Position numbers and translations under genes: made by a program. The notes under the pieces were generated by a model. That model had not been told where the DNA came from. It made no database searches and saw nothing but the letters and a program-made list of their open reading frames with translations. This document shows positions 11,120-22,127 of a DNA stretch of 64,000 nucleotides, in pieces; position 1 is the stretch's first letter, and each line of letters starts with the position of its first letter. The stretch spans positions 186,001 through 250,000 of the forward strand of contig NZ_LZKL01000064.1 of assembly GCF_001668725.1 (NCBI RefSeq). Direction: 5' to 3'. The stretch is from Mycobacterium sp. E787. Its GTDB lineage: Bacteria; Actinomycetota; Actinomycetes; Mycobacteriales; Mycobacteriaceae.

Positions 11120-12259
11120 CTACAGGTCAAGCACGGCGGTCTCGGGAGACTCAATGAGATCCCTCAGCTCGCAAAGGAACCGCGCCACCTGAGCGCCGTC
11201 GGCGACGCGGTGGTCGAACACGCACGCCAGCGCCATCGTCGACCGGACGGCAACCTCACCGCCGACGACCACCGGGCGCGGCCTGATCGCCCCCATGCCC
11301 AGGATCGCCGCTTCGGGGTGGTTGATCACCGGCACGCCGTCGTCGACGCCAAGGGCCCCGAAGTTCGACACCGTGAAGGTCGAGCCCGTCAGCTCGGCGG
11401 GCATCAGGGTGCCCTCCCGCGCACCCCTGATCAATTCCGCCGTCCGGCCGGCCAACTCGCGCGTCGTCATCTTCTGGGCGTCGGCGATCACCGGGACCAG
11501 CAGCCCGCGCTCGGTGGCCACGCCGAACCCCAGATGCACCGCCCGATGGACGTGCACCCGTGGTCCTTCGGGCGAGTCGACCCAGGTCGAATTGAGAATC
11601 GTGTTGTGGCGCAGGGCGATAACGAGCAGCCGCAGCGTCAGCGCGAACGGCGTGAGCTCCGGATCGCCAGCCCGGTCGCCGAGCCGCAGCAGCGCCGTGC
11701 AATCCACCTCGACGCCGGCTTTCGCCGCGGGAATCTCCCTGTGCGACAACGCCATCTTCTCCGCCATCCGGGCCTGCACGCCGCGGACCGGCCGAACGTC
11801 GTCTCCCGCCCCGTGGGCGGCCGCGAGCACGTCTGCACGGGTGATCAACTCACCCGCGTCACGCCGCAGCGAGGCGAGATCGACCGTAAGCTCCTTGGCC
11901 AGCTTGCGCACCGGCGGGGCGGCCAGCGGCCGGCCGGTCCGCCGGCTGGCGTCGATGCCCGCGTCGGCGCCGTAGCCGACCAGCGTCGGCGCCGCGGCCT
12001 GGCCGGGTGCGGTGTCGATCCGGACCAGCACCGCGCCGACCTTGAGCACGTCGCCTTCGGCGCCATTGGTTTCCACGATTCGCCCGGCGTAGGGGCTCGG
12101 GATCTCGACCTCGGCCTTGGCGGTCTCCACCGAACACAACACCTGGTTGAGTTCGACGTCGGCCCCGACCTCGACGTACCAGCACGACACGGTCACCTCT
12201 TCGAGTCCCTCGCCGAGATCGGGAACCCGGAAGGCCTCAACCCGGTGATCGGTGCTCAC
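11120..12259 (-). CDS. bkdC: Branched-chain keto-acid dehydrogenase E2 (BkdC/PdhC)
   Basis: A 379-residue dihydrolipoamide acyltransferase. An N-terminal lipoyl domain carries the lipoylated lysine in [11 protein letters not shown] peripheral-subunit binding segment follows ([16 protein letters not shown]). The catalytic domain ends with the conserved HRVADG motif. It moves acyl groups from E1-bound thiamine to CoA in the complex that oxidises branched-chain keto acids. GTG 12259 overlaps the bkdB stop by four bases (GTGA), so the two are translationally coupled. It is the last gene of the leucine block. The M. tuberculosis equivalent was first called pdhC. Confidence 0.92.
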   Translation of the reverse strand: MSTDHRVEAFRVPDLGEGLEEVTVSCWYVEVGADVELNQVLCSVETAKAEVEIPSPYAGRIVETNGAEGDVLKVGAVLVRIDTAPGQAAAPTLVGYGADAGIDASRRTGRPLAAPPVRKLAKELTVDLASLRRDAGELITRADVLAAAHGAGDDVRPVRGVQARMAEKMALSHREIPAAKAGVEVDCTALLRLGDRAGDPELTPFALTLRLLVIALRHNTILNSTWVDSPEGPRVHVHRAVHLGFGVATERGLLVPVIADAQKMTTRELAGRTAELIRGAREGTLMPAELTGSTFTVSNFGALGVDDGVPVINHPEAAILGMGAIRPRPVVVGGEVAVRSTMALACVFDHRVADGAQVARFLCELRDLIESPETAVLDL

Positions 12260-13278
12260 GGCAGGCTCAGCGCGCGCTCGACGCAGTCCAGCAGCCGGTC
12301 GGGGCCCGGCAACCACAAGCCCTCCAACCGTGCCGGCGGGTAAGGCGTGTCAAAACCGCAGGCGCGCAACACCGGCGCCTCCAGCTCGTAGAACATCTCC
12401 TCCTGGATCCGCGCGGCCAGCCCCGCCCCGTAGCCCAGGCTGCGCGGCCCCTCGTGCAACACCACGCAGCGCCCGGTCCGGTGGATCGAGGCTGCGACGG
12501 TGTCGAAATCCAGCGGAACCAGCGACCGCAGGTCGATCACCTCGAGGCTCCAATCGCGCCGGCGCTGAGCATCTTCCGCGGTGGCCACCGCGGTGTTCAC
12601 CAGGCTGCCGTAGGTCACGACGGTGACGTCACGGCCGGGCCGGCGCACCACGGCCCGCCCGATCGGCGGTTCGGGCCGGCCGGTGTCGACAGAGCCGCGG
12701 CCCTGGTAGCGCCGCTTGGGCTCCAGGTACATCACCGGGTCGGGGCAGGCGATGGAGTGGCGAAGCAGCCAATAGGCGTCGGCCGGGTTGGACGGCACCA
12801 CCACCTTCAACCCGGCGGTGTGCGCCCAATAGGACTCGGTGGAATCCGAATGGTGCTCGGCCGCACCGATCCCGCCAAACGACGGGATGCGGACGGTGAC
12901 CGGCATGTTGACCTCGCCGCGGGTGCGGGTGCGGTACTTCGCCAGATGGCTGACCACCTGGTCGAAGGCCGGGTAGGAGAATCCGTCGAATTGGATCTCC
13001 GGCACCGGCACGAAGCCGCGCAGCGCCAGGCCGATCGCGATGCCGACGATCGCGGACTCGGCCAGTGGCGTGTCGAAACACCTTGCTTCACCAAATGTTT
13101 CGGCCAGCCCCTCGGTGACCCGGAACACCCCGCCCTCGACCGAGACGTCCTCGCCGAACACCAGGACCCGATCGTCGGCGGCCATCGCGTCGCGCAGCGC
13201 GCGGTTTAGCGCCTGCACCATGGTCAACGGTGGCGCGCCGAGCGCGACGCCGGCCGGGGAGTCGGCGAGCTGGGTCAT
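12256..13278 (-). CDS. bkdB: Branched-chain keto-acid dehydrogenase E1 beta (BkdB/PdhB)
   Basis: A 340-residue E1 beta subunit. It has the thiamine-binding [16 protein letters not shown] region, the [10 protein letters not shown] segment, an [10 protein letters not shown] stretch with the paired histidines of the family, and a C-terminal transketolase domain ([11 protein letters not shown]). It pairs with E1 alpha for decarboxylation of branched-chain 2-keto acids. ATG 13278 overlaps the bkdA stop (ATGA), and its own stop overlaps bkdC, so the three subunits should be made in fixed ratio. Confidence 0.92.
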   Translation of the reverse strand: MTQLADSPAGVALGAPPLTMVQALNRALRDAMAADDRVLVFGEDVSVEGGVFRVTEGLAETFGEARCFDTPLAESAIVGIAIGLALRGFVPVPEIQFDGFSYPAFDQVVSHLAKYRTRTRGEVNMPVTVRIPSFGGIGAAEHHSDSTESYWAHTAGLKVVVPSNPADAYWLLRHSIACPDPVMYLEPKRRYQGRGSVDTGRPEPPIGRAVVRRPGRDVTVVTYGSLVNTAVATAEDAQRRRDWSLEVIDLRSLVPLDFDTVAASIHRTGRCVVLHEGPRSLGYGAGLAARIQEEMFYELEAPVLRACGFDTPYPPARLEGLWLPGPDRLLDCVERALSLP

Positions 13279-14366
13279 TCGAGCCTCCCCAGCTCGGCCC
13301 GCAGCTGTTGGCGCTGCGCCTGCAGTCCCGGCGTGATCTCGGCGTACACCGTGGTGAACACGTCGTCGACGTCGAAGTCGGGCGCATCGAACACCGCGTC
13401 GCGCAGTTCGGTTCGCATGCGCTTCGCCCGGGCGGCGACCCGCTCGTCCAGGCGTTCCGACCACAGCCCCTGACACCGAAGGTAGTTGCGGTAGCGCGGG
13501 ATCGGGTCCAGTGCCGCCCACCGGTCCACCTCGTCCTGTGTCCGGTAGCGACTCGGATCGTCGGAGGTGGTGTGCGGGCCGAGCCGGTAGGTGACCGCCT
13601 CGATCAACGTCGGGCCGCCACCTGCCCGGGCGCGGGCGGCGGCCTCGGCCGTCACCGCGTAGCACGCCAGCACGTCGTTGCCGTCCACCCGGATTCCGGG
13701 CATCCCGTAGCCGATCGCCTTGTGCGCGATGGACGGCGCGGCGGTCTGTTTGGACACCGGCACCGAGATCGCCCATTGGTTGTTCTGCACGTAAAACACG
13801 CACGGCGCGACGAAGACTGCCGCGAAGTTCAGCGCCTCGTGCACGTCGCCCTCGCTGGTTGCGCCGTCGCCCAGGAACGCCACCGTCACCGAATCCTCGC
13901 CCAGGCGTTGCGCGGCCATCGCCGCGCCGACGGCGTGCAGGGTCTGGGTGCCGATTGGAATCGACATCGGGGCGCAGCATTTCCTGGTGAATTCCAGCCC
14001 GCCGTGCCACGTTCCGCGCCACGCCGCGCCGACGTGTCCGGGCGGGATGCCGCGCACCAGATACGCGCCGAGTTCGCGGTACTGGGGAAACAGCCAGTCG
14101 GTCTTGCGCAGGCAGGCCGCGGCGCCGACCTGCGCGGCCTCCTGGCCACGGCACGACGCGAACAGCGCCAGTTGCCCCTGGCGCTTCAGGTTGACGAATT
14201 CGGTGTCCAGCTCACGGGTGACCACCATCATCTCGTAGAGCCAGCACAGAGTTTCCGGCGGAAGGTCGCGGCCGTAGCGGTTTTCGGGCGTCGGCGTGCC
14301 GTCGGAGGCGACGAGTTGCACCGGCTCGAGGTCGACGGTCATCGGCGTCTGAGTCACATCCGCCAT
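13275..14366 (-). CDS. bkdA: Branched-chain keto-acid dehydrogenase E1 alpha (BkdA/PdhA)
   Basis: A 363-residue E1 alpha subunit with the thiamine diphosphate motif GDGATSEGD ... NNQWAIS and the SDDPSRYRT phosphorylation-loop-like region. It decarboxylates keto acids from leucine, isoleucine and valine. ATG 14366 has a strong AAGGAGG site five bases upstream. The 126 bases before it form the largest gap in the operon, which suggests an extra internal promoter for bkdABC. The M. tuberculosis equivalent, annotated pdhA, was later assigned to branched-chain keto-acid oxidation. Confidence 0.92.
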   Translation of the reverse strand: MADVTQTPMTVDLEPVQLVASDGTPTPENRYGRDLPPETLCWLYEMMVVTRELDTEFVNLKRQGQLALFASCRGQEAAQVGAAACLRKTDWLFPQYRELGAYLVRGIPPGHVGAAWRGTWHGGLEFTRKCCAPMSIPIGTQTLHAVGAAMAAQRLGEDSVTVAFLGDGATSEGDVHEALNFAAVFVAPCVFYVQNNQWAISVPVSKQTAAPSIAHKAIGYGMPGIRVDGNDVLACYAVTAEAAARARAGGGPTLIEAVTYRLGPHTTSDDPSRYRTQDEVDRWAALDPIPRYRNYLRCQGLWSERLDERVAARAKRMRTELRDAVFDAPDFDVDDVFTTVYAEITPGLQAQRQQLRAELGRLE

Positions 14367-14432
14367 GCCGCCTCCTTGGCGCCCGCCAGCTACCCGGAAG
14401 CCTCCGCTCGACGCGAGACTGGCGTATTCCCC

Positions 14433-14438
14433 ATTATG
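14433..14438 (-). promoter_or_regulatory. Possible -10 element ahead of bkdA
   Basis: CATAAT on the minus strand, 67 bases upstream of the bkdA start, matches a sigma-A -10 box and lies in the only sizeable gap of the operon. I see no good -35 box, so this is a candidate only. Confidence 0.35.
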
Positions 14439-14492
14439 CGCCCAAATGCGAAGACGCCGCGTTGATCACGGTCGAGGCGACAGCGTGTCGCT

Positions 14493-15317
14493 TTAGCCGG
14501 ACGCGGGCTGCTCCCCCGCCCGCCGCAGCAACATCGCGGCGTGCTTGAGCACCGGCGAGTCGACCATCCGCCCTTCGAACGCGAACACCCCGCGTTCCGA
14601 CCGCGCCGCCGCCAGCACCCGGCGCGCCCAGTCCAGCTTCTCCTCGCTGGGGCGATAGGCCTCGCGGACGACGGGTATCTGGGTCGGGTGGATGCAGACA
14701 GTGCCGTCGAACCCCACGGCGACGGCGTCGTCGGCCTCGGCCCGCAGGCCGTCGATGTCGCGGATGTCCAGGTGCACGGCGTCCAGCGCAATCCGGCCGA
14801 AGGCGGACGCCGCCAGCAGGGTCGCGGACCGGACGTGGCGGGCGACGTCGCGGTAGGTGCCGTCGGCCAGCCGGCTGGAGCTGCCGCCGAGCGTGGCGAC
14901 CAGGTCCTCGGCGCCCCACATCAGGGCCGCGGTGCCCTGCGCGGCGGCGATCTCGGAGACGAAGACCGCGCCTCGCGGGGTCTCGATCAGCGCGACCACG
15001 TCGCGTGGCGCGAGCGCGGTCACCTGCGCGGCGGATTCGGTTTTGGAGAGCATCACCGTCGTGTAGGCGGTGTCGGCCAGGGCGTCCAGGTCGCGGGCGT
15101 GCTCGTCGGTGTCCGCGGCGTTGATGCGCACCACGGTGCGCGCGGGGTCCAGCGGGGTCTCCCGCAGCGCCTTGCGGGCGGCGGGCTTGTCCGCCTCCGC
15201 CACGCCGTCCTCGAGGTCGAGGATCACGACGTCGGCGGCCGCGGCGGCCTTGGCGAAACGCTCCGGGCGGTCGGCCGGGCAGAACAGCCAGCCGGGTCCG
15301 ACGTCACGCAGATCCAT
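14493..15317 (-). CDS. citE: CitE-like beta-hydroxyacyl-CoA lyase
   Basis: A 274-residue HpcH/HpaI-CitE family TIM barrel with LFCPADRPERF at the N-terminus, VILDLEDGV, the metal-binding ALIETPRG glutamate and MWGAEDL aspartate, and the C-terminal CIHPTQI signature. No citF or citD partner is nearby, so it is not a citrate lyase subunit. The M. tuberculosis equivalent (Rv2498c) has been reported to cleave HMG-CoA in leucine breakdown and citramalyl-CoA in itaconate dissimilation. ATG 15317 interlocks with the preceding stop (TAATG). Confidence 0.9.
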   Translation of the reverse strand: MDLRDVGPGWLFCPADRPERFAKAAAAADVVILDLEDGVAEADKPAARKALRETPLDPARTVVRINAADTDEHARDLDALADTAYTTVMLSKTESAAQVTALAPRDVVALIETPRGAVFVSEIAAAQGTAALMWGAEDLVATLGGSSSRLADGTYRDVARHVRSATLLAASAFGRIALDAVHLDIRDIDGLRAEADDAVAVGFDGTVCIHPTQIPVVREAYRPSEEKLDWARRVLAAARSERGVFAFEGRMVDSPVLKHAAMLLRRAGEQPASG

Positions 15318-15823
15318 TACGACTCCCCCGGGCTTGTTTCTGGGGAGGGCCGCTTCTGCACCAGCGTGGTCCGCACCGCGCGCGCCACCACGTCGCCGTT
15401 CTGGTTGCGGCCGGTGTGCTCCAGGGTGACGATGCCTTCTCCCGGCCGGCTCTTCGACTCGCGCTTGTCCGTGCACACGGTCTCCGCGTACAGGGTGTCG
15501 CCGTGGAAGACCGGCTTGGGGAACGACACCTCGGAGAAGCCGAGGTTGGCGACGATGGTGCCGAGGGTCAGCTGCGTCACCGAGAGCCCCACCAGCGTGG
15601 AGAGGGTGAACATCGAGTTCACCAGCCGCTCGCCCCGAAACCCGGGCTGCTCGGCGGCCCAGGCCGCATCGAGGTGCAGCGACTGGGTGTTCATCGTCAG
15701 CGTGGTGAACAGCACGTTGTCGGCCTCGGTGACGGTGCGGCCGGGCCGGTGCAGGTAGGTCGTGCCGACCTCGAACTCCTCAAACCACAAGCCCCGCTGG
15801 ACAATCGACTTGCCGTCCGTCAT
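15317..15823 (-). CDS. MaoC-like hotdog hydratase of the leucine operon
   Basis: A 168-residue single-hotdog protein with a degenerate hydratase motif ([20 protein letters not shown]), followed by [12 protein letters not shown] and [17 protein letters not shown], which are typical of (R)-specific enoyl-CoA hydratases. It sits between fadE19 and citE, which fits methylglutaconyl-CoA hydration to HMG-CoA, the role reported for the tuberculosis equivalent Rv2499c. ATG 15823 has GAGGAG at a good distance; an upstream GTG three codons earlier sits too close to that site. Confidence 0.85.
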   Translation of the reverse strand: MTDGKSIVQRGLWFEEFEVGTTYLHRPGRTVTEADNVLFTTLTMNTQSLHLDAAWAAEQPGFRGERLVNSMFTLSTLVGLSVTQLTLGTIVANLGFSEVSFPKPVFHGDTLYAETVCTDKRESKSRPGEGIVTLEHTGRNQNGDVVARAVRTTLVQKRPSPETSPGES

Positions 15824-15875
15824 GGGCGCCACTCCTCGATCCCGGCTACGCCGGCATCATCGTCGCCGGCGCGGC

Positions 15876-17039
15876 TCACGACAGCCCCAGCGATCGCGCG
15901 ATGAGCATCAGCTGCACCTCCGTGGTCCCTTCCCCGATCTCCAGGATCTTGCTGTCGCGGTAGTGGCGCGCCACCGGATACTCGTTCATGAAGCCGTAGC
16001 CGCCGTGAATTTGCGTGGCGTCGCGGGCGTTGTCCATCGCCGCCTCGGAGGAGATCATCTTCGCGATCGCCGCCTCCTTCTTGAAGGGCTTGCCCGCCAA
16101 CATCTTTGCGGCCGCCTCGTAATACGCCGTGCGCGCCACGTGGGCGCGGGCCTCCATCCGGGCGATCTTGAAGCTGATCGCCTGGTAGGAACCGATCGGC
16201 TGGCCGAACGACTGGCGCTCCTTGGCGTACTTGACGCTTTCGTCGACACACCCCTGTGCGACGCCCGTCGCCAGCGCGGCGATCGCGATGCGGCCCTCGT
16301 CGAGGATGGACAGAAAGTTGGCGTAGCCGGTGCCGCGGGCGCCCAGCAGATGGTCCTCCGGGACGCGGGCGTCGGCGAAGGTCAGCGGGTGAGTGTCGGA
16401 TGCGTTCCAGCCGACCTTGTTGTAGACCGGTTCGACGGTGAAACCCGTTGTGCCGCTGGGTACGATGATCGTCGAGATCTCCTTCTTGCCACCGGCGAGT
16501 GTTCCGGTGACCGCGGTGACGGTGACCAGCGAGGTGATGTCGGTGCCCGAGTTGGTGATGAACTGCTTGGTGCCGTTGATCACCCACTCGCCGTCGTCGA
16601 GCCGCGCGGTGGTGCGGGTGGCGCCCGCGTCGGAACCGGCTCCCGGCTCGGTGAGCCCGAAACCCGCGAGCGCCCGGCCCGCCGTCAGGTCCGGCAGCCA
16701 CTTGTGTTTCTGCTCCTCGGTGCCGAACCGGTAGATCGGCATCGCGCCGAGGCCGACGCCGGCCTCGAGCGTGATCGCCACCGACTGGTCGACCTTGCCG
16801 AGCTCCTCGAGCGCCAGCGCCAGCGCGAAGTAGTCGCCGCCCATGCCGCCGTACTCCTCCGGGAACGGCAGGCCGAACAGGCCCATCTCGCCCATCTTGG
16901 CGACGACCTCGTACGGAAAGCTGTGCTCCTCATCGTGTTTGGCCGACACCGGTGCGACGACGGTGCGCGCGAAGTCGGCCACCGTGTCGCGAAGGTCCTC
17001 GTACTCCTTGGGCGGCGTCCCTGTAATGGATGTCGTCAT
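15876..17039 (-). CDS. fadE19: Acyl-CoA dehydrogenase FadE19, probable isovaleryl-CoA dehydrogenase
   Basis: A 387-residue FAD acyl-CoA dehydrogenase: [13 protein letters not shown] flavin-binding segment, GTKQFITN, a [13 protein letters not shown] stretch, IHGGYGF and the C-terminal [10 protein letters not shown] motif holding the usual catalytic-base position. It would oxidise isovaleryl-CoA (or 2-methyl branched acyl-CoAs) to the enoyl-CoA used by the carboxylase encoded just upstream. Its ATG overlaps the accA1 stop by four bases (ATGA), a sign of translational coupling. Confidence 0.92.
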   Translation of the reverse strand: MTTSITGTPPKEYEDLRDTVADFARTVVAPVSAKHDEEHSFPYEVVAKMGEMGLFGLPFPEEYGGMGGDYFALALALEELGKVDQSVAITLEAGVGLGAMPIYRFGTEEQKHKWLPDLTAGRALAGFGLTEPGAGSDAGATRTTARLDDGEWVINGTKQFITNSGTDITSLVTVTAVTGTLAGGKKEISTIIVPSGTTGFTVEPVYNKVGWNASDTHPLTFADARVPEDHLLGARGTGYANFLSILDEGRIAIAALATGVAQGCVDESVKYAKERQSFGQPIGSYQAISFKIARMEARAHVARTAYYEAAAKMLAGKPFKKEAAIAKMISSEAAMDNARDATQIHGGYGFMNEYPVARHYRDSKILEIGEGTTEVQLMLIARSLGLS

Positions 17040-19024
17040 GTCTCGTCCTTGCTTTCGCTTTCTTCACTGAGCCGGGCCAGCACCTGGTCCACCGTCACCT
17101 GGTCGCCGACGGAGACCAGCACCTCCACCCGCCCCGAAACCGGTGCGGCCAGCGAATGTTCCATCTTCATCGCCTCGACGACCACCACCACGTCACCTTC
17201 GGAGACCTCGGCGCCGGATTCGGCCTGCACGGCGATCACGTTGCCGGGCATCGGGCTCACGATCTCGGCCTGCCGCGCCCCTGCGGCGCGGTGGATCTTG
17301 TGCTCCTCGGCCTCGCGCAGGTGCCAGGTCCCCCGCTCGTCGGCGATCCACAGGTGCCGGTCGGCCTCGGCCCACCAGTACTCGCGTCGCGTCCCGTCCA
17401 ACGTCACGCTGATGCGTGCTTCGTCAAGTTGCGCACGGGCGAAACGGATCTCACCGTCGCCGACCTGCACCCTGGCGGCCTCGGGGGTGCCCCAGACCGA
17501 CACGGTCTCGCTGCGCAGCGGGGTCTGCATGTCGGTGCGCACCGGCGCCGCGCCCCCGCCGACCCGCCATCCGGTCGGCACCGCCCACGGGTCGCCCCCG
17601 GCGCGCCGGGCCAAGACCACCTGGCGGAACAGGCCGCCCGCGGCGAGCACGTCGTCGGGCGCCGGGGCCGGCGCGAAGTCCGCCAGCCGTGCGTCCAGCA
17701 GCGCGGTGTCCAGGTCGCCGGCGCGCACCCGCTCGTCGGCCAACAGGAAGCGCAGGAATTCGACGTTGGTCTGCACGCCCAGGACCACCGTGTCCGCCAG
17801 CGCCCGATCGAGTTTCGCGAGCGCCTCCTCGCGGTCGTCCCCGTGGGCGATCACCTTGCTCAGCATCGGGTCGTAGTCGCTGCCGACCACCGTGCCGGCC
17901 AGCAGCGAAGAGTCCACCCGTACCCCGGCGCCGGACGGTTCGAACACCTGCAGCACCCGGCCGCCGGTGGGCAGGAACCCGCGGGCCGGGTCCTCGGCGT
18001 ACACGCGGGCCTCGATCGCGTGCCCGCTCAATTCGATGTCGTCCTGGGCGAATCCGAGCTTCTCGCCGGCGGCGACCCGCAGCTGCCACTCGACCAGGTC
18101 GAGGCCGGTGACCGCCTCGGTGACCGGATGTTCCACCTGCAGGCGGGTGTTCATCTCCATGAAGAAGAATTCGCCGGGGCGGTCGGCCGAGACGATGAAC
18201 TCCACCGTCCCGGCCCCGACGTAGTCGACGCTGCGGGCTGTGTTGCAGGCCGCCGCCCCGATCCGGGCGCGCGTCTCGGTGTCGAGCAGCGGCGAGGGCG
18301 CCTCCTCGATGACCTTCTGGTGGCGCCGCTGCAGGCTGCACTCGCGCTCGCCCAGATGAATCACGTTGCCGTGCGTGTCGGCGAGCACCTGCACCTCGAT
18401 GTGCCTGGGCCGCAACACGAACCGCTCGAGAAAAAGCGTGTCGTCGCCGAACGAGGAGCCGGCCTCGCGACGGGCGCTCACCAGCGCCTCGCGCAGCCGC
18501 GACGGGTCCTCCACCAGCCGCATGCCCTTGCCGCCGCCGCCCGCCGACGGCTTGATCAGCACCGGATAGCCGACCTCGTCGGCCGCCGCGACGAGTTCGT
18601 CGTCGGTCAGGCCCGGCCTGGCCACGCCCGGCACCACCGGCACGTCGAAGGCGGCGACGGCGTTCTTGGCGGTGATCTTGTCGCCCATCACTTCGATCGC
18701 CCGCGCGGGCGGTCCCAGGAACACCACCCCGGCGCGCTCGCAGGCCGCGGCGAAATGCGCGTTCTCCGAGAGGAAGCCGTAGCCCGGGTGGACCGCCTGG
18801 GAGCCGGTGCGCACCGCGGCGTCGACCACCTTGTCGATGTCGAGGTAGCTGTCGCGCGCCGCGGCGGGGCCGAGCCGGACGGCCTCGTCGGCCTCGAGCA
18901 CGTGTCGCGCGCCGGCGTCGGGGTCGCTGTAGACGGCGACCGAGCGGATGCCCAGCCGGCGCAGGGTCCGGATCACCCGCACGGCGATCTCGCCGCGGTT
19001 GGCCACTAAGACGGTGTCGAACAT
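17036..19024 (-). CDS. accA1: Biotin-dependent acyl-CoA carboxylase alpha chain AccA1
   Basis: A 662-residue carboxylase. The N-terminal biotin carboxylase domain runs to about residue 450 ([23 protein letters not shown] loop, [14 protein letters not shown]). A linker domain follows, then a C-terminal biotinyl domain with the biotin site EAMKMEH at Lys620. With AccD1 it forms the 3-methylcrotonyl-CoA carboxylase of leucine degradation. ATG 19024 lies four bases after the accD1 stop; an in-frame start 69 bases earlier would overlap accD1 and lose the [12 protein letters not shown] family start. Confidence 0.95.
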   Translation of the reverse strand: MFDTVLVANRGEIAVRVIRTLRRLGIRSVAVYSDPDAGARHVLEADEAVRLGPAAARDSYLDIDKVVDAAVRTGSQAVHPGYGFLSENAHFAAACERAGVVFLGPPARAIEVMGDKITAKNAVAAFDVPVVPGVARPGLTDDELVAAADEVGYPVLIKPSAGGGGKGMRLVEDPSRLREALVSARREAGSSFGDDTLFLERFVLRPRHIEVQVLADTHGNVIHLGERECSLQRRHQKVIEEAPSPLLDTETRARIGAAACNTARSVDYVGAGTVEFIVSADRPGEFFFMEMNTRLQVEHPVTEAVTGLDLVEWQLRVAAGEKLGFAQDDIELSGHAIEARVYAEDPARGFLPTGGRVLQVFEPSGAGVRVDSSLLAGTVVGSDYDPMLSKVIAHGDDREEALAKLDRALADTVVLGVQTNVEFLRFLLADERVRAGDLDTALLDARLADFAPAPAPDDVLAAGGLFRQVVLARRAGGDPWAVPTGWRVGGGAAPVRTDMQTPLRSETVSVWGTPEAARVQVGDGEIRFARAQLDEARISVTLDGTRREYWWAEADRHLWIADERGTWHLREAEEHKIHRAAGARQAEIVSPMPGNVIAVQAESGAEVSEGDVVVVVEAMKMEHSLAAPVSGRVEVLVSVGDQVTVDQVLARLSEESESKDET

Positions 19025-19028
19025 AGCC

Positions 19029-20615
19029 TCACATCCGGAATACGCCGTAGGAGACCGGTTCCAGCGGCGCGTGGGCGCACGCCGAAAGGGCAAGCCCCAG
19101 AACCGTTCTGGTATCGGCCGGATCGATGATGCCGTCGTCCCACAAGCGCGCCGTCGAGTAGTACGGGTTGCCCTGATCCTCGTATTGCGCCCGGATGGGC
19201 GCCTTGAACGCCTCCTCTTCGTCGCCCGACCACGGCGTGCCCGCCGCGGTCAGCTGCTCGCCGCGCACGGTCGCCAGCACCGACGCGGCCTGCTCGCCGC
19301 CCATCACCGAGATCCGAGCGTTGGGCCACATCCACAGGAAGCGCGGCGAATATGCCCGCCCGCACATCGAATAGTTGCCCGCGCCGTAGGATCCCCCGAT
19401 CACCACGGTCAGCTTGGGCACCCGCGCGCAGGCCACGGCGGTAACCATCTTGGCGCCGTGCTTGGCGATGCCACCGGCCTCGTAGTCGCGGCCGACCATG
19501 AAGCCGGCGATGTTCTGCAGAAACAGCAGCGGGATCCTGCGCTTGTCGCACAGCTCGATGAAATGGGCTCCCTTCAAGGCGGATTCGCTGAACAGCACGC
19601 CGTTGTTGGCAACGATGCCGACGGGGTGGCCGTGGATGCGCGCGAAGGCAGTCACCAGCGTTTTGCCGTAGTTGGCCTTGAATTCGCTGAATTCGCTGCG
19701 GTCGACCAGCCGGACGATCACCTCGTGTACGTCGTAGGGCACGCGCGGATCCGGCGGCACGACGTCGTAGAGCTCGGTCTGCGCGTGCTTCGGTTCGATC
19801 GACGGCAGCACCTCCCATTGGCGGGCCTCGCTGAGGCCGAAGGTGGCCACGATCGAGCGGACGATGCGCAGTGCGTGCTCGTCGTCGTCGGCCAGGTGGT
19901 CGGTGACGCCCGAAACACGCGAATGCAGGTCGCCGCCGCCGAGTTCCTCGGCCGAAACGATCTCGCCGGTGGCGGCTTTCACCAGCGGCGGGCCGCCCAG
20001 AAAGATGGTGCCCTGCTCGCGGACGATGACGGCCTCGTCGCTCATCGCCGGCACGTAGGCGCCGCCCGCCGTGCACGAACCGAGGACCGCGGCCACCTGC
20101 GGGATTTCCTTGGCGCTCATGGTCGCCTGGTTGTAGAAGATCCGCCCGAAGTGCTCACGGTCGGGAAAGACCTCGTCCTGGCGCGGCAGGAACGCGCCGC
20201 CGGAGTCCACCAGGTAGATGCACGGCAGCCGGTTCTGCAGCGCGACCTCCTGCGCGCGCAGGTGTTTTTTGACCGTCATCGGATAGTAGGTGCCGCCCTT
20301 GACCGTCGCGTCGTTGGCGACGACCATGCACTCGCGCCCCGACACCCGGCCGATCCCGGTGATGATCCCGGCGCCCGGGGACTCGTCGTCGTACATGCCG
20401 TTGGCGGCCAGCGGGGCCAGCTCCAAAAACGGGCTGCCCGGGTCGAGCAGGCGATCCACCCGCTCGCGGGGCAGCAGCTTGCCGCGGCTGACGTGGCGCT
20501 CCCGCGCGCGCTCGTTGCCGCCTAACGCCGCGGCCGCCAGCTTGGCGTTCAACTCGGCGACCAGCCGCCGGTGTTCGTCGGCGAACGACGGCGCGGTTCT
20601 GACAGCAGTGCTCAC
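19029..20615 (-). CDS. accD1: Acyl-CoA carboxylase beta chain AccD1
   Basis: A 528-residue carboxyltransferase close to the tuberculosis AccD1 in length. It has two crotonase-like halves, with [16 protein letters not shown] and [20 protein letters not shown] as the oxyanion-forming glycine motifs, and [17 protein letters not shown], typical of methylcrotonyl-CoA carboxyltransferases. It transfers carboxyl from AccA1-biotin to methylcrotonyl-CoA. GTG 20615 overlaps the scoB stop by four bases (GTGA). Confidence 0.95.
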   Translation of the reverse strand: MSTAVRTAPSFADEHRRLVAELNAKLAAAALGGNERARERHVSRGKLLPRERVDRLLDPGSPFLELAPLAANGMYDDESPGAGIITGIGRVSGRECMVVANDATVKGGTYYPMTVKKHLRAQEVALQNRLPCIYLVDSGGAFLPRQDEVFPDREHFGRIFYNQATMSAKEIPQVAAVLGSCTAGGAYVPAMSDEAVIVREQGTIFLGGPPLVKAATGEIVSAEELGGGDLHSRVSGVTDHLADDDEHALRIVRSIVATFGLSEARQWEVLPSIEPKHAQTELYDVVPPDPRVPYDVHEVIVRLVDRSEFSEFKANYGKTLVTAFARIHGHPVGIVANNGVLFSESALKGAHFIELCDKRRIPLLFLQNIAGFMVGRDYEAGGIAKHGAKMVTAVACARVPKLTVVIGGSYGAGNYSMCGRAYSPRFLWMWPNARISVMGGEQAASVLATVRGEQLTAAGTPWSGDEEEAFKAPIRAQYEDQGNPYYSTARLWDDGIIDPADTRTVLGLALSACAHAPLEPVSYGVFRM

Positions 20616-21256
20616 GGCTGCCTCCCGGTCAGCAAAAGGGGCGGTTCGGTTTTGGCGAGCACCTCGTCGACCGACACCTCGGGGGCCGTCTCGACGAGGT
20701 GCAGGCCGTCGTCGCACACGTCGATGACGGCGAGGTCGGTGATGATGCGGTCGACACACCCCACGCCGGTCAGCGGAAGGGTGCACCGCTCAACGATTTT
20801 CGGGGTGCCGTCGCGTGCGGTGTGGCCCATCATGACGATCACCTTACGGGCGCCGTGCACCAGGTCCATCGCGCCGCCCATGCCCTTGACCAGCTTTCCC
20901 GGAATCATCCAATTGGCGAGGTCGCCGGCGGCCGAAACCTGCATCGCCCCAAGCACCGCGACATCGAGGTGCCCGCCGCGGATGATTCCGAACGAGGCCG
21001 AGGAGCCGAAGAACGCCGCGCCGGGCATCGTGGTGATGGTCTCCTTGCCAGCATTGATCAGGTCGGCGTCGACATCCCCGGCCCGCGGATAAGGCCCGAC
21101 GCCGAGCACCCCGTTCTCCGAATGGATGACGACGGTGACGCCGTCGGGGATATGGTTCGGAACCAGCGTGGGCATCCCGATCCCGAGGTTGACATATTGG
21201 CCGTCCTCGAATTCGGCGGCCACCCGGGCGGCCAGGCCCTCCCTCGTCCAGCTCAC
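20612..21256 (-). CDS. scoB: 3-oxoacid CoA-transferase subunit B
   Basis: A 214-residue CoA-transferase B subunit with the [10 protein letters not shown] motif that supplies the catalytic glutamate, [13 protein letters not shown] near the start and a [10 protein letters not shown] segment. With ScoA it moves CoA from succinyl-CoA to acetoacetate, closing leucine breakdown with acetoacetyl-CoA. GTG 21256 overlaps the scoA stop (GTGA). The frame stays open far upstream, but that part is antisense-like and inside scoA. Confidence 0.93.
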   Translation of the reverse strand: MSWTREGLAARVAAEFEDGQYVNLGIGMPTLVPNHIPDGVTVVIHSENGVLGVGPYPRAGDVDADLINAGKETITTMPGAAFFGSSASFGIIRGGHLDVAVLGAMQVSAAGDLANWMIPGKLVKGMGGAMDLVHGARKVIVMMGHTARDGTPKIVERCTLPLTGVGCVDRIITDLAVIDVCDDGLHLVETAPEVSVDEVLAKTEPPLLLTGRQP

Positions 21257-21999
21257 GGGCGCACCGTCACCTTCTCGATGGGCTTGGCGGGGTTGGGCAC
21301 ATGGACGACCCGGTGAACGAAGACGCCGGGGGTGTGCACCGCGGCCGGATCGATCTCCCCTGGCTCGACGAGGTGTTCGACCTCGGCGATGGTGATCCTG
21401 CCGGCCATCGCGCAGTCGGGATTGAAGTTGGCGGCGGACGCCCGGTAGACCAGGTTTCCGTGCCGGTCGCCCTTCCAGGCGTGCACCAGCGCGAATTCGG
21501 TGCGGATCGCGCGCTCGAGAACGTAGGTCACGCCGTCGAATTCGCGGGTCTCCTTGGGGGACGACATCACCGCCACCGCGCCGGCCGCGTCGTAGCGCCA
21601 CGGCAAGCCGCCGTCGGCGACCGGGGTGCCGACTCCGGCGGGCGTGTAGAAAGCCGGGATTCCCGCGCCACCGGCGCGCAGTCGCTCCGCCAGCGTGCCC
21701 TGCGGGGTCAGCTCCACCTCGAGTTCACCGGCGAGGATCTGGCGGGCGAATTCCTTATTGTCGCCCACGTACGAGGCGACGGCCCGGCGAATTCGCTTGT
21801 GGTGCAACAGCGCTTCCAGCCCCACCCCGTAGCCGCCGCAGTTGTTGGACACCGTCTCGAGGTCGCGGACGCCGCTGTCGACCAGCGCCGCGATGAGTGC
21901 CTCCGGGATGCCGCAGAACCCGAATCCCCCGACCGCCAAGGACGACCCGTCGGTTATGTCGGCGACCGCTTCGGCGGCACTCGCCACCACCTTGTCCAT
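21253..21999 (-). CDS. scoA: 3-oxoacid CoA-transferase subunit A
   Basis: A 248-residue CoA-transferase A subunit with [10 protein letters not shown] near the N-terminus, [10 protein letters not shown], and the GNLVYR...NFNPDCAMA segment of the family. It is the first gene of the ten-gene branched-chain keto-acid/leucine operon. Its ATG is preceded by GGAGG, and 22 bases upstream lies a palindrome (22021-22038) repeated next to the divergent TetR gene, which fits repression of the whole operon from this point. Confidence 0.94.
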   Translation of the reverse strand: MDKVVASAAEAVADITDGSSLAVGGFGFCGIPEALIAALVDSGVRDLETVSNNCGGYGVGLEALLHHKRIRRAVASYVGDNKEFARQILAGELEVELTPQGTLAERLRAGGAGIPAFYTPAGVGTPVADGGLPWRYDAAGAVAVMSSPKETREFDGVTYVLERAIRTEFALVHAWKGDRHGNLVYRASAANFNPDCAMAGRITIAEVEHLVEPGEIDPAAVHTPGVFVHRVVHVPNPAKPIEKVTVRP

Positions 22000-22020
22000 C
22001 GCCCAGCAGCCTCCGATTTC

Positions 22021-22038
22021 AGTTAATCTTCATTAACT
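22021..22038. promoter_or_regulatory. Operator 1 of the branched-chain keto-acid operon
   Basis: A perfect inverted repeat with 7-bp arms and a 4-bp spacer: AGTTAAT-CTTC-ATTAACT. It sits 22 bases before the scoA start, and a near copy lies before the divergent TetR gene. Confidence 0.75.
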
Positions 22039-22127
22039 CAGTGCGAGGATACCATCGCCCGCGCCGCCGAGTCCAGCGCGCCGACGGCGCTCAGTCCCGG
22101 TCACGCACGAGCCGATAACCCGTGCTA

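Noticed and set aside
12256..14154. A fused bkdA-bkdB product
   Set aside because: The long frame only reflects absence of stops upstream of bkdB. The true bkdA lies in another frame and ends at the ATGA overlap.
14434..14919. Possible small gene in the bkdA-citE gap
   Set aside because: The frame runs inside citE out of phase and has no family features; the gap looks regulatory.
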